A stretch of DNA of 64,000 nt from Amycolatopsis vastitatis. GTDB lineage: Bacteria; Actinomycetota; Actinomycetes; Mycobacteriales; Pseudonocardiaceae. Under the pieces are notes generated by a model. The model made no database searches and had not been told where the DNA came from. It saw only the letters and a program-made list of their open reading frames with translations. Shown in pieces: positions 18,210 through 27,938 of the stretch (position 1 is the stretch's first letter; each line of letters opens with the position of its first letter). The stretch is from positions 124,001 through 188,000 of the forward strand of contig NZ_NMUL01000021.1 of the NCBI RefSeq assembly GCF_002234595.1, read 5' to 3'. The position numbers were made by a program, and so were the translations under genes.

Positions 18210-18578
18210 TCAGGAAGCGCCGTCGGTGAGGACGAAGGTGTTGCCGTCGGGGTCCGAGAACGTGGCCTGCTTGCCCCACGGCGTCTGCATGGGGTCGTCG
18301 ACCGTGAGTCCCGCCTGGCGCAAGGATTCCACGTCGGCGTCGGTGTTCTTCGTCTGGAGCATCACGTTGACCACGTGGGGCGCGTCGGGCATCCAGTTGC
18401 ACAGCACGAACGAGGCCTGGCCACCGGCCGGCGCCACTTCGATCCAGCGCGCATTGTTTCCCATCGGCAGCGGGGTGTCGTTACGCACCTCGAATCCGAG
18501 GGTGTCGACGTAGAAAGCCTTCGCTTTGTCCTGGTCGGCGACCGGGATCGTCAATTTCTGCAGATGTGAAATCTCCAT
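18210..18578 (-). CDS. VOC-superfamily (glyoxalase/bleomycin-resistance-like) protein
   Basis: A protein of 122 residues with two beta-alpha-beta-beta-beta units (KLTIPVADQDKAKAFYVDTLGFEV; GGQASFVLCNW...DVESLRQAGLTVDDPMQTPWGKQATFSDPDGNTFVL). The start is set at MEISHL because the upstream ATG at 18587 lies inside the -10 box of a well-formed promoter; the transcript would be leaderless. VOC proteins include glyoxalases and drug-binding resistance proteins, among them the TnmS proteins that sequester anthraquinone-fused enediynes. Resistance is a hypothesis only. It is divergent from the flavin monooxygenase. Confidence 0.85.
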   Translation of the reverse strand: MEISHLQKLTIPVADQDKAKAFYVDTLGFEVRNDTPLPMGNNARWIEVAPAGGQASFVLCNWMPDAPHVVNVMLQTKNTDADVESLRQAGLTVDDPMQTPWGKQATFSDPDGNTFVLTDGAS

Positions 18579-18585
18579 GGCAACC

Positions 18586-18615
18586 ATCGTAGGTAGGAAG
18601 TCTCCTACATGTCAA
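18586..18615 (-). promoter_or_regulatory. Promoter with ArsR-type operator in its spacer
   Basis: Read on the minus strand: -35 TTGACA (18615-18610), an 18-bp spacer containing GTAGG-N6-CCTAC, and -10 TACGAT (18591-18586). The same arrangement, with the same spacer length and half-sites, occurs upstream of the ArsR gene at 53.5 kb. Repressor binding would block RNA polymerase directly. Confidence 0.65.
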
Positions 18616-18686
18616 GCCGGGTACGGGCGGCCACTCCGGGCAACGTCGGAGTAACCCCCGGCCGGGCCGAGGCGCAGGCTGGACCC

Positions 18687-19874
18687 ATGATCGGCCGCGT
18701 CCTGATCGCCGGTGGCGGCATCGCCGGGCTCGCCCTCGCCACCGCACTCCGGCACCGCGGAGTCGATGCCGTCGTGGCCGAGCACGCCTCGGCGCCCGGC
18801 CGCTCCGGCGCCGGGCTGGTCCTCGCCCCCAACGCGATGAAAGCTTTGCACGCCATCGAACCCGGGCTCGCCGCGGCGGTGCGCGCGACCGGCCGTCCCT
18901 CGGGCGTGCGCGGATCCACCGGCCACCGGACCCCGTTCCTCGACGCGCGGGGGCGGGAACTGGGCCGGGTTTCGTTCGACGGCTTCGAGGAGCGCTGGGG
19001 CCAGCCCGCGGTGGCGATCCTGCGCGCCGGCCTCCACGCGGTGCTGCTCGGCGCGGCCGAGGCCGCGGGTGCCGAGATCGTCACCGGATTCACGGCGCAG
19101 CGGTACACCGGCCACGGTTCCTCGGTCGAACTCGTCGCGTCCGACGGGCGCAGGCTCCGGGGTGACGCCCTGGTCGGTGCCGACGGGCTGCGGTCGGCCG
19201 TCCGGCGGGACCTGCTCGGCCCCGGGGAACCCCGGTACCGGGGAATCACCGCGGTGCGCGGGACCGGCGCGGCACCGCGGGCCCATCCGGACGGCTTCAT
19301 CGCCTACGGGAAGGGAATCGTGGTGTTCGCCGCCGGCATCGGGGACGGGCGGGTCTACTGGGTGGCCTCGATGGCCGCCCGGCGCGGCGAATGGCCACGG
19401 CGGCCCGCCACCGAGGCGCTGCGGCTCGTCCGCGACCGCCTCGGCACCTGGGCTCCGGCCGTGCGTCAGGTGGTGGCCACGGCCGGGGAGGCCGACTGCG
19501 TCGTCACCGACGTGTTCGACCGGCCGCCTTCGCGCGTCTGGCACCGCGGACGCGTGACGCTGGCCGGCGACGCGATTCACCCCATGGTGTACACCCTGGG
19601 ACAGGGTGCGGGCATGGCCTTGGAGGACGCCGCGGTGCTCGGCGTCCGCCTGTCCACGGACGACACGGCGGAATCCGCCTTGGCCGGGTACTCCGCCGAA
19701 CGGACCGCGCGAACCGCCAAGGTCGTCCGGCAGTCGCGGATGCTCGGGCGGGTGGCCCACGTCCGGTCGCCTGCCGGCACCGCACTGCGGGACGCCGTGC
19801 TCCGGATCGTCACCCGGGCCACCGGCGACGACCGGCAGAACGCCGCGCTCTTCGGCTGGTCGCCGCCGGGCTGA
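18687..19874 (+). CDS. FAD-dependent aromatic-hydroxylase-type monooxygenase
   Basis: A protein of 395 residues of the PHBH-like flavoprotein monooxygenase group. It has an N-terminal dinucleotide fold VLIAGGGIAGLALATAL, a DG motif (VGADGLRS) and a GD motif (LAGDAIHPMVYTLGQGAGMALEDA). The ATG that begins directly before the Rossmann strand was preferred to the upstream start at 18609. Substrate is unknown; candidates are phenolic or polyketide compounds. It is divergent from the VOC gene, so the two could be co-regulated. Confidence 0.85.
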   Translation: MIGRVLIAGGGIAGLALATALRHRGVDAVVAEHASAPGRSGAGLVLAPNAMKALHAIEPGLAAAVRATGRPSGVRGSTGHRTPFLDARGRELGRVSFDGFEERWGQPAVAILRAGLHAVLLGAAEAAGAEIVTGFTAQRYTGHGSSVELVASDGRRLRGDALVGADGLRSAVRRDLLGPGEPRYRGITAVRGTGAAPRAHPDGFIAYGKGIVVFAAGIGDGRVYWVASMAARRGEWPRRPATEALRLVRDRLGTWAPAVRQVVATAGEADCVVTDVFDRPPSRVWHRGRVTLAGDAIHPMVYTLGQGAGMALEDAAVLGVRLSTDDTAESALAGYSAERTARTAKVVRQSRMLGRVAHVRSPAGTALRDAVLRIVTRATGDDRQNAALFGWSPPG

Positions 19875-19877
19875 CGA

Positions 19878-20456
19878 TCAAGCGGAGGCCAGGTAGGCGG
19901 CGCCCCGCGGAGAGATCCGGTAGCCCGTCCCCAGGCTGATGGTGAGCCCGAGGTTCTTGAGCTTCCGCACGTCGAGCTTGAACTGCGCCGGGTCACGACC
20001 GATCTCGGCCGCCAGGTCCCCGGCGCGGACGGCGGGACGCCGTTCGATGACTTTCAACGTGGCCTCGGTCCACGGCCCGGTCGAACTCGCCCGGTCGAGC
20101 CGCGCCAGCCGGGCGGCGATGTCCGCGACGTCGGCTGCCGAAAGCTCGTCGGCCGCCGCGAGCTCGTCGCGCGGGTCGGCCTCCTCGACGAACCTGATCG
20201 CCAGCCGGTACACCGGATCCGCCTCGCGGCCCCGGAGGTCCGCGACCACTTCCGCCGCCGAGCCGTAGCCCGCCGCGACGGCGTCGCTGTCGGTGATCCC
20301 GGCCGGTTCGACGACGTCCACCGCGTCCACGGCCACCCGGCCGAGCGCCGTCCGGTAGACCGCCCCGGCCGTGGCCTGCCGCTGCCGCCACCGGCGGAAC
20401 AGCACCGTGATGTCCCCGCGGCGGATGCCGTCGTGCCGTTCCTTCTCGATCAGCAT
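19878..20456 (-). CDS. ASCH-domain-like protein
   Basis: A protein of 192 residues. The N-terminal half (HDGIRRGDITVLFRRWRQRQATAGAVYRTALGRVAVDAVDVV) resembles the ASCH/PUA-like beta-barrel thought to bind RNA. The C-terminal half has a winged-helix-like region (VRAGDLAAEIGRDPAQFKLDVRKLKNLGLTISLGTGYRISPRG). It lies 10 bp after the alpha/beta-hydrolase gene and may be the distal cistron of that operon or an unrelated house-keeping gene marking the cluster edge. Confidence 0.6.
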   Translation of the reverse strand: MLIEKERHDGIRRGDITVLFRRWRQRQATAGAVYRTALGRVAVDAVDVVEPAGITDSDAVAAGYGSAAEVVADLRGREADPVYRLAIRFVEEADPRDELAAADELSAADVADIAARLARLDRASSTGPWTEATLKVIERRPAVRAGDLAAEIGRDPAQFKLDVRKLKNLGLTISLGTGYRISPRGAAYLASA

Positions 20457-20466
20457 GGCCGGCAGC

Positions 20467-21927
20467 CTAGCCGCCGACCGCCGCCGCCCGCTCGGTCGCG
20501 ACCGGCTCGAGCAGCCGCCGCGGGTTGGCGCACACGTGATCCGGCTCCGGTGCTTCGCCGGTCAGGAAGAACGTGCCGACCAGCTCGTTCAGTTCCGCGT
20601 TGCCGTAGAAGGGGAAGACGCGGTGATGGGCGGTGTCGGCGACCGTGACGAACGTCGACCGCTCGCCCAGCACCTCGTGCATCCGGCGCGCGGCCGCCCA
20701 CGGCGTCGACATGTCTTCATCCGCCGCGACGAGCAGGTACCGCCCGCCGCCGGACCCCGCGCCCAGCTCGGTGGCCGGTTCGGCCGGCGCGACCGGCCAG
20801 AACGCGGGTGCCTTGATCCCGTCGAGCGCGGCACCGGTCCACGGGAACTCCGCCGCGCCGGCCCGCATGTCGCGTTCGTACAGCGCCGGGCTGCGCGGCC
20901 AGGAAGCGTCGCCGGCCAGGATCGCCAGCTGCGCGACAGTCCCGCTCTCCTCCTTCGGCTCGCCGAACATCCGGCCGAGGAACTCCAGGCTGCCGGAGTC
21001 CAGCTGCCGGCCGGTGGTCACGTGCCGGAGGATGTCCGCGAGCACCGGGTAGGCCAGCTCGCTGTTGAGGATCCCCACCGGGATCAGCCGGACCAGAGTG
21101 CGGTCGAGCGGGAAGCCCATGAGCGTCACCTGCTCGCCGCCGTCGACCGCGGCGAGCACGTGGTCGTACCGCGCACGCACCTCCGCCGCGGTCGCGCCGA
21201 GCGCGTAGTCCGCGTCCCTCGTGGCGGCCCAGCGGCACCAGCGGGCGAGCGCCCGCTCGCCGCCCGAGGGGAAGTCGGTGAACAGCCCGCGCCACACCCA
21301 GTCAGGACTGCAGATGGCGTCCAGCACGGCACGGCCGAGGTGGTCGCCGAACATCTCGCCGTACACCGCACCGAGGTAGGTGCCGTAGGAGTAGCCGAGG
21401 TAGTGGACGCGGCGGGCGCCGACCACCGCCCGGATGACGTCCATGTCCCGGCAGATGTTGCGCGAGCTGGCGTGGGCGAGGAGGTCGAGCGTCCCCGCCG
21501 AGCACTTGGCCGCCACGGTCGCCTGGTACCGGATCTCGCTGTCGAAGGACTCCGGGTAGTGGAAGACCCAGAACCGTTCCTCCGGCGTGAGATCGCAGAA
21601 GACCGGCGTGCTCGCCCCCATGAACCGGTGGTCGAAGCCGACGATGTCAAAGGCTTCCACCAGCGCCGACGGCAGCGTGCCGAGCAGGTCGCCGAGCAGG
21701 CGCAGGCCCCGGTTGCCGAGGTCGTCGCCGGGTCCGATCAGCAAGGTCCCCCGCGATGCGCCGGTCGCCGCGTGCCGGGCGATCCCGATCTCGATGTCGC
21801 GTCCGCCGGGCTTCCGGTAGTCGAGCGGGACCCGGATGGTGGCCCGGCGGGCGCCGCCGACACCGGGGTCGGGGGCGGACCACGTGATCCGCTGGTTGTG
21901 GTAGGCGTTCAGCGCGCTGCCGGCCAT
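20467..21927 (-). CDS. Alpha/beta hydrolase (TAP/proline-iminopeptidase-like), catalytic residues intact
   Basis: A protein of 486 residues. The alpha/beta fold carries the nucleophile elbow GYSYGTYLG, an oxyanion-side VGFDHRFMG loop, a late acid in LLVAADEDMS and His in DTAHHRVFPF. The first strands resemble secreted tripeptidyl aminopeptidases, but no signal peptide is present. It lies 2 bp after its paralogue (21930-23303), with which it shares long stretches (GEMFGDHxGRxVLD, SPDWVWRxLF). In this cluster it could hydrolyse or transfer an acyl intermediate. Confidence 0.8.
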   Translation of the reverse strand: MAGSALNAYHNQRITWSAPDPGVGGARRATIRVPLDYRKPGGRDIEIGIARHAATGASRGTLLIGPGDDLGNRGLRLLGDLLGTLPSALVEAFDIVGFDHRFMGASTPVFCDLTPEERFWVFHYPESFDSEIRYQATVAAKCSAGTLDLLAHASSRNICRDMDVIRAVVGARRVHYLGYSYGTYLGAVYGEMFGDHLGRAVLDAICSPDWVWRGLFTDFPSGGERALARWCRWAATRDADYALGATAAEVRARYDHVLAAVDGGEQVTLMGFPLDRTLVRLIPVGILNSELAYPVLADILRHVTTGRQLDSGSLEFLGRMFGEPKEESGTVAQLAILAGDASWPRSPALYERDMRAGAAEFPWTGAALDGIKAPAFWPVAPAEPATELGAGSGGGRYLLVAADEDMSTPWAAARRMHEVLGERSTFVTVADTAHHRVFPFYGNAELNELVGTFFLTGEAPEPDHVCANPRRLLEPVATERAAAVGG

Positions 21928-21929
21928 GG

Positions 21930-23303
21930 TCACTCCCGATCGTCGAGCCGGACGTCGGACTCGGGCAGCCTGCCCGTGATGAGGAACTCCGCCACCAGCG
22001 AATTGACGCGCTCGTCGCCGGCGAACGGGAACACGCGGTGCTCGGCCATGTTCCCCACGAGCACCGATCTCGTCCCCTCGCCCAGCAGCTCGCGCAGGCG
22101 GGCGGCGCCGGCGGCCGTGGTGAACATGTCGTGCTCCGCTTGGACGAGCAGGACTCCCTCGGCCTTCGCCGGGCCGAACGAGGTGGGCGGTTCGGCGGGC
22201 TGGACCGGCCAGAACGCCCCGGCCTTGATCCCGCACAGAGCCGGGCCCATGAACCCGGTCGCCGCCTCGTAGGCCGACTCGTAGAACTCGATCGACCGCG
22301 GCCAGGCTGCGTCCCCGCAGAGGATCGCCAGCTGGGCGGCCGCCGTCTCGGCGCCCCGGGGCGCGGCGAACAACGCGCCGAGCAGCTGCTGGGTCGCCGC
22401 GGAAAGAACCTCACCGGTGCGCGCGCACCGCACGACGTCCGCGAGCGCGGGGTGGGAACGCCGGGAGCTCAACAGCATCATCGTCAGCACGCGGAACAGC
22501 CGGCCATCCAGCGGGAGCGGCACGCCGCCGAGCATCAATCCGCCGGCCCCCGCTTTCCGGAGGACGTCGTCGAACGCCGCGCGCACCGCGCCCGCGTCCG
22601 GGCCGAGCGCACCGCCCGCGGAACCCGCGCACCACGCGGCCAGTGCGGCCTCGCAATTGTCCGCGAAGTTGACGAAGAGGTCGCGCCACACCCAGTCGGG
22701 GCTCAGCACGCTGTCGAGCACGACCCTGCCCGCGTGGTCCCCGAACATCTCGCCGTACACCGCGCCGAGGTACGAGCCGTAGTTGTGGCCCAGCAGGTTG
22801 ATCCGCTCCTCGCCGAGCGCACGCCGGAGCAGGTCGACGTCGCGGGCGATCGCGCGGGTGGAGATGTGCGGGAGCGTCTCGAGCGAGTGGGCGGCCGCTT
22901 TGGCGGCGATCTCGGCCTGGAAGCGGACCTCCGCCGGGAACGAGTCCGGGTGGTGGAACACCCAGAAGATCTCGCGCTGGTCCAGGCCCCAGCGCAGGGG
23001 CACGCTGTCGCCGCTGAACCGGTGGTCGAAGCCGACCACGTCGAACCGCCGGGTGAGGGACTCCGGCAGCGCGCCGGCGACCTGACCGGTGAACGGCACG
23101 CCGGGGCTGCCGGGGTCGTCGGGCAGGACGACCAGCACCCCGATCCGGTTCTCCGGTTCGGTCGCCGGGTACCGGACCACGGAGAGGTCGATTTCCGCGC
23201 CGTGCGCCGCGGCGTGGTCGACCGGCACTGTCAGGGAAGCCCGCTGCGCACCGTTCTGCCCGGCGGCGGTCCAGTCGAGATCCGTCGTGCTCGCGCGGCT
23301 CAT
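21930..23303 (-). CDS. Alpha/beta hydrolase paralogue lacking the nucleophile serine
   Basis: A protein of 457 residues, clearly paralogous to the following gene. The nucleophile elbow reads GHNYGSYLG: the expected Ser codon is AAC (Asn). The candidate acid (VQAEHDMF) and His (MAEHRVFPF) are retained. It is therefore probably not a classical serine hydrolase; it could be a pseudoenzyme partner of the active paralogue, a binding protein or a lyase-like enzyme. The ATG overlaps the upstream methyltransferase stop (ATGA) and has a strong AGGAGGG site. Confidence 0.8.
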   Translation of the reverse strand: MSRASTTDLDWTAAGQNGAQRASLTVPVDHAAAHGAEIDLSVVRYPATEPENRIGVLVVLPDDPGSPGVPFTGQVAGALPESLTRRFDVVGFDHRFSGDSVPLRWGLDQREIFWVFHHPDSFPAEVRFQAEIAAKAAAHSLETLPHISTRAIARDVDLLRRALGEERINLLGHNYGSYLGAVYGEMFGDHAGRVVLDSVLSPDWVWRDLFVNFADNCEAALAAWCAGSAGGALGPDAGAVRAAFDDVLRKAGAGGLMLGGVPLPLDGRLFRVLTMMLLSSRRSHPALADVVRCARTGEVLSAATQQLLGALFAAPRGAETAAAQLAILCGDAAWPRSIEFYESAYEAATGFMGPALCGIKAGAFWPVQPAEPPTSFGPAKAEGVLLVQAEHDMFTTAAGAARLRELLGEGTRSVLVGNMAEHRVFPFAGDERVNSLVAEFLITGRLPESDVRLDDRE

Positions 23304-24391
23304 CCTGCCCTCCTGATCTCGTAGAGCACGTTGAACGGCGTGGGTGAGACGAGTTCGCGGGGCGCCGCGAGCCCGGCGTTCGCACACAGGCGGGTCAGCT
23401 CGGGCCGCGGCAGTCCCAGCATGCCCGCGGCGACGGGCCCGTTCCGGGTCAGCGGCACCGAGTACAGCGTGCTGGTGCCGTAGAGGAAAGCCGCGACCTC
23501 GCCCACGTTCTCGGCGGGATCCGCCGAGCAGTTGGTCTCCAGCAACAGGAAGACCCCGGTGGGTGCCAGGGTTTCGGCGATCCGGCGGAGCACCCCCGCG
23601 GGATCGGCGGCCAGGTGCAGCGAGTCGAACGCCAGCACGAGATCGTACGGACCGGCCAGCCCGTCGGCGAACTCCGCCACGAGCTCGATGCGGACCCGGT
23701 CCTCGACGCCGCGCGAGGCCGCCTCACGGCGCGCCCGGTCGACGTTGAGCTGGTGACGGTCGTACCCTTCGGCGCGCACACCCGCGTAACGACCGGCGAC
23801 GAGGGCCGGCGCGGCACCGGACCCGCACGCGAGGTGGGCGACGCGCCCGCCCGCCTCGAGTGCCTGCCCGAGCCCCGGGACGAGCGGGATCCACTGGTCG
23901 AGCAGCATCGCCTCGAGCCACTTCTCGCTCATCAGCCAGTTGGCCTCGTACATCGCGTCCGGGTAGTCTGCCGGCGTGAGCCCCCGCCCGGTCCGGAAGC
24001 CGCGTTCCACGGCCGGGACCATCGCCGCGAGCGGCGGCAGCAGACGGGCGATTCCGCCGACGTAGAACGGGGATTCCCGGTCGCCGAGGACGGCCGCGAA
24101 CGCCGGCCGGAGCCGGAACCCCGCCGGGCTCGCCTCGAGGTAGCCTGCCGCGGTGAGCGTGCGGGCCCACTCGAGGGCGTACCGGGCGTCCACTTCGGAC
24201 TCCCGGGCGAGCTGCCCGGCATCGCGCGGCTCGCCGTCCGCCAGGACGGCGAGCAGATCGAGCCGGTCGCCGAGGGCGAGCGCGAGCGCGACCATGGCCC
24301 GGCTGAGGTCCGTCATGAACCGTGCGCCGGCCGCCAGCGTCTCCCCCACGTCCGGGCCGGCCTCCCGGCGCGCTTGGTCTTCCGTCTGCAC
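23300..24391 (-). CDS. Class I SAM-dependent methyltransferase with N-terminal winged helix (Rv2258c type)
   Basis: A protein of 363 residues. The N-terminal winged-helix dimerisation region (AVLADGEPRDAGQLARESEVDARYALEWARTLTAAGYLEA) is followed by a Rossmann domain. Motif I is VAHLACGSGAAPALVA and motif IV is YDLVLAFDSLHLAADP. The layout is that of the mycobacterial Rv2258c group and small-molecule O-methyltransferases. It is homologous to the N-terminal half of the fusion protein at 27.9 kb. Coupled by ATGA to the non-catalytic hydrolase, so it probably modifies the same intermediate. Confidence 0.83.
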   Translation of the reverse strand: MQTEDQARREAGPDVGETLAAGARFMTDLSRAMVALALALGDRLDLLAVLADGEPRDAGQLARESEVDARYALEWARTLTAAGYLEASPAGFRLRPAFAAVLGDRESPFYVGGIARLLPPLAAMVPAVERGFRTGRGLTPADYPDAMYEANWLMSEKWLEAMLLDQWIPLVPGLGQALEAGGRVAHLACGSGAAPALVAGRYAGVRAEGYDRHQLNVDRARREAASRGVEDRVRIELVAEFADGLAGPYDLVLAFDSLHLAADPAGVLRRIAETLAPTGVFLLLETNCSADPAENVGEVAAFLYGTSTLYSVPLTRNGPVAAGMLGLPRPELTRLCANAGLAAPRELVSPTPFNVLYEIRRAG

Positions 24392-24562
24392 CTCGCGTGC
24401 CCTCCTCGCTGGTCACAGCCCGGCTCGCCCACCGGCCGGTGGCCGGGGAGGGCGAGCCGGAGTCCGGCGGCTGGGATCCGCCGGCCGCCCGGAGGCCGGA
24501 CGACCGGCGCCGCGCGGGCCTAGTGTCGCGCGTCGCAAGTTGTTTGGCGTTCGGGCCGAGCG

Positions 24563-24641
24563 CCCCAATGTGGCGTTCGGTGCGTCCAACGCACCCAATG
24601 TGGCGTTCGGTGCGTCCAACGCACCCAACGCCACATTGGGG
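24563..24641. repeat. Palindromic intergenic repeat: two 30-bp units plus inverted end
   Basis: Two identical 30-bp units (24564-24593 and 24594-24623) each contain CCCAATGTGGCGTTC and an internal hairpin GGTGCGT-CCA-ACGCACC. They are followed by CAACGCCACATTGGGG, which is the inverse of the first arm with one mismatch. The whole block can fold into a large cruciform. It lies between the P450 and methyltransferase genes and resembles dispersed palindromic elements of Amycolatopsis-like genomes (from memory). Confidence 0.8.
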
Positions 24642-24683
24642 CGCATCCCCGGGCCGCTGTCAACGAACCTCGGACGCGCGGGC

Positions 24684-25952
<1,269 letters not shown>

Positions 25953-26078
25953 TTCTCGGTCCTTCCTGCGAAGATCAGGCGTGAATTCCCGTCATCGTTT
26001 CCCGAAGGCTAAACTGGCTTGCGCGCACCTGCTTCTTCGAAGTTGGCTACTCCGTGCCGCGCCCCGTCCCGCAACCGT

Positions 26079-27308
26079 TCAGGGGCGCGGGCGGGATCCC
26101 CGGGAGCTGCCGGTCCGGGCCCGGTTGACGATCGAGCGCAGGACGACCGGGCCCGCCATGGCCTGGAAGTTGATGCCCGGATCCAGTTGCTTCACCTGTC
26201 CCTCGATGGCGAGCAGCGCCATGAACGGGAAAATGAATTCGGCGCGCGAGAACGCGCGGTGCCGCCGCTGGATGGCGAAGAACCGGGCCGCGAAACCGGC
26301 CAGCGAGAAATCACCGGCGGTCATTCCCGTCGTGGTGGCGATCAATTCCTCCATATCCACCCGGAAACCGGCCTCGTCGGCCGGTGCGACCGGCTTCGCC
26401 GCGGCGGCGAGCGCGTGGGTGGCGCAGACTTCGGCGTTGCCGCTGGCCATGCCGAGGAAGAACTCGGCGAAGTGGCTGCGCATGTCCTCGTCGAGTTCGT
26501 AGCTGAAGCCGGCGTCGACGATCGCGAGCCGCCCGTCCGGCAGCGACCACCAGTTGCCCGGATGCAGGTCGCAGTGCACCGTGCCGGTCACGAAAAGCAT
26601 CTCGTACACCGTCAGGACCAGCCGCTTGGCCACCCGGCGTCCGTTGTCGAACCGGCGCCCGCCGGCCTGCCCCGGCACCCAGGTCATCACGAGCCGGTCG
26701 GCGTCGCTGTAGTCCGCGAGCACGTGCGGGAAGACCACGGGCAGGGCGTCCTCCAGCTCCTCGAAGCGGCTGAGGGTCGCCGCCTCGGCGACGAGGTCCG
26801 TCTGGCGCCGCACGGATTCGCAGATCTCGTGCACGACCCCGCGCAGTGGCCCGCCGGATCGCCGCATCAGCGCACCCCACCACCGGGCGAGCAGGCCGAT
26901 CAGGTCGAGGTCGACGCGCAGCCGTTCCGCGGCGCCCGGCTGGATGATCTTCAACGCCGCGTCGACGTCGCCGAAGCGCCGGCGCCGGACCACCGCCACC
27001 GAGCCGATCTCGATTCCCGCCGACGCACCGTTTCCGGCCCGGCCCCGCGCCAACCCGGACTCGAGCACGTCGCAGAGCCGGTCCGGGAGCACGTCGCGCC
27101 GGCTCGACATCAGCTGCCCGACCTTGACGAAGGCCGGGCCCAGCCGCCAGAGGCAGGCACAGATGATCGCGCCTGCCGCACCGGCCGACCGCTCGGTGCT
27201 GCCCCGGGCCCTGACCAGTGCGCCCGCCAGCCGGGCGCACACTCCGCAGAGCACCGCCGCGATCTGCACCGACCGCACGGCCGAGCGCACCACGGCCGGC
27301 GCGTTCAT
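26079..27308 (-). CDS. ABC1/UbiB-type atypical kinase, stand-alone
   Basis: A protein of 409 residues. ABC1 hallmarks are visible: K62-x-G-Q65 in FVKVGQLMSSRRDVLP, the nucleotide Lys K120 (DAALKII), QTD (169-171), HCDLHPGN with D247 and N252, and VDAGFS with D265. The N-lobe is short, with a compressed glycine/alanine-rich loop. UbiB/Coq8 family proteins are ATPases that assist polyprenyl-quinone biosynthesis at membranes; presence in a polyketide cluster is unusual. The ATG overlaps the SRPBCC stop (ATGA), so the two proteins are made together. Confidence 0.85.
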   Translation of the reverse strand: MNAPAVVRSAVRSVQIAAVLCGVCARLAGALVRARGSTERSAGAAGAIICACLWRLGPAFVKVGQLMSSRRDVLPDRLCDVLESGLARGRAGNGASAGIEIGSVAVVRRRRFGDVDAALKIIQPGAAERLRVDLDLIGLLARWWGALMRRSGGPLRGVVHEICESVRRQTDLVAEAATLSRFEELEDALPVVFPHVLADYSDADRLVMTWVPGQAGGRRFDNGRRVAKRLVLTVYEMLFVTGTVHCDLHPGNWWSLPDGRLAIVDAGFSYELDEDMRSHFAEFFLGMASGNAEVCATHALAAAAKPVAPADEAGFRVDMEELIATTTGMTAGDFSLAGFAARFFAIQRRHRAFSRAEFIFPFMALLAIEGQVKQLDPGINFQAMAGPVVLRSIVNRARTGSSRGSRPRP

Positions 27309-27757
27309 CGGCCGCCTGCCCTTCCCGTGGCTCTCCCGGCCAGGTACCGGGCGAGCGCGGCCAGGTAGTCGGCCCAGCCCTCCCGGTACCCCTCGGCCAG
27401 CGACGGTGGCGGATCGAGGTGCCTCAGCCGCAACGCCGAGCCGCCCGCGCCTCGCGGGGTCACTTCGACTTCGACGACGCTGTCGGGATATCCCTCGTCC
27501 TCGAGCCGGAAGCGGAACCGGCCGCCGTCGGCACTCCGGTGACCTTCGACGACGGTCGCGTACTTCGAATACGCATTCCCGTCTTCGGAAAAACGGATCT
27601 CGTAGCGGCCGCCGCGATCCCGGCGGCACGGCTCGAACCACGCGGAAACGATTCGCGGAACGGTCACGCACCGCCAGAGTTCGGCGGTGCCGCAGGCGAA
27701 CTCACGGCGCACCTCGACCACTCCGGACGACTCCCGTTGAGTGTCCACTGTGGTCAC
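27305..27757 (-). CDS. SRPBCC (START-like) protein
   Basis: A protein of 150 residues starting at GTG after a GGGAGG site. It is a single START-like domain (VVEVRREFACGTAELWRCVTVPRIVSAWFEP ... LRHLDPPPSLAEGYREGWADYLAALARYLAG). First gene of the minus-strand unit, translationally coupled to the ABC1 kinase. It could shuttle or protect a hydrophobic intermediate; enzymatic roles such as cyclase are possible but lack visible residues. It is divergent from the methyltransferase-kinase fusion. Confidence 0.8.
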   Translation of the reverse strand: MTTVDTQRESSGVVEVRREFACGTAELWRCVTVPRIVSAWFEPCRRDRGGRYEIRFSEDGNAYSKYATVVEGHRSADGGRFRFRLEDEGYPDSVVEVEVTPRGAGGSALRLRHLDPPPSLAEGYREGWADYLAALARYLAGRATGRAGGR

Positions 27758-27938
27758 AGCACGCCTCCCGCCCCGGCCATGCCGGCCATCGTAACACCGC
27801 GCGGATCCGCGGAAAACCGTCGGCGAGTCCCGCCGGATCGGGCAATTTCGGACAACTTCCCGGCCCGCGGGTCGAACACAATCCCCACCACGACTGCCCG
27901 ATTCCCGTTTCTCGCGGCACCGGGGTGAGGAGTATCCG

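Noticed and set aside
24563..24641. CRISPR array
   Set aside because: The two units are directly adjacent without spacers and end in an inverted copy; no cas genes are present.
26079..27671. ABC1 kinase with an N-terminal extension of about 120 residues
   Set aside because: The extension runs through the SRPBCC gene out of frame; the ATG at 27308 overlaps the SRPBCC stop and begins the conserved region.
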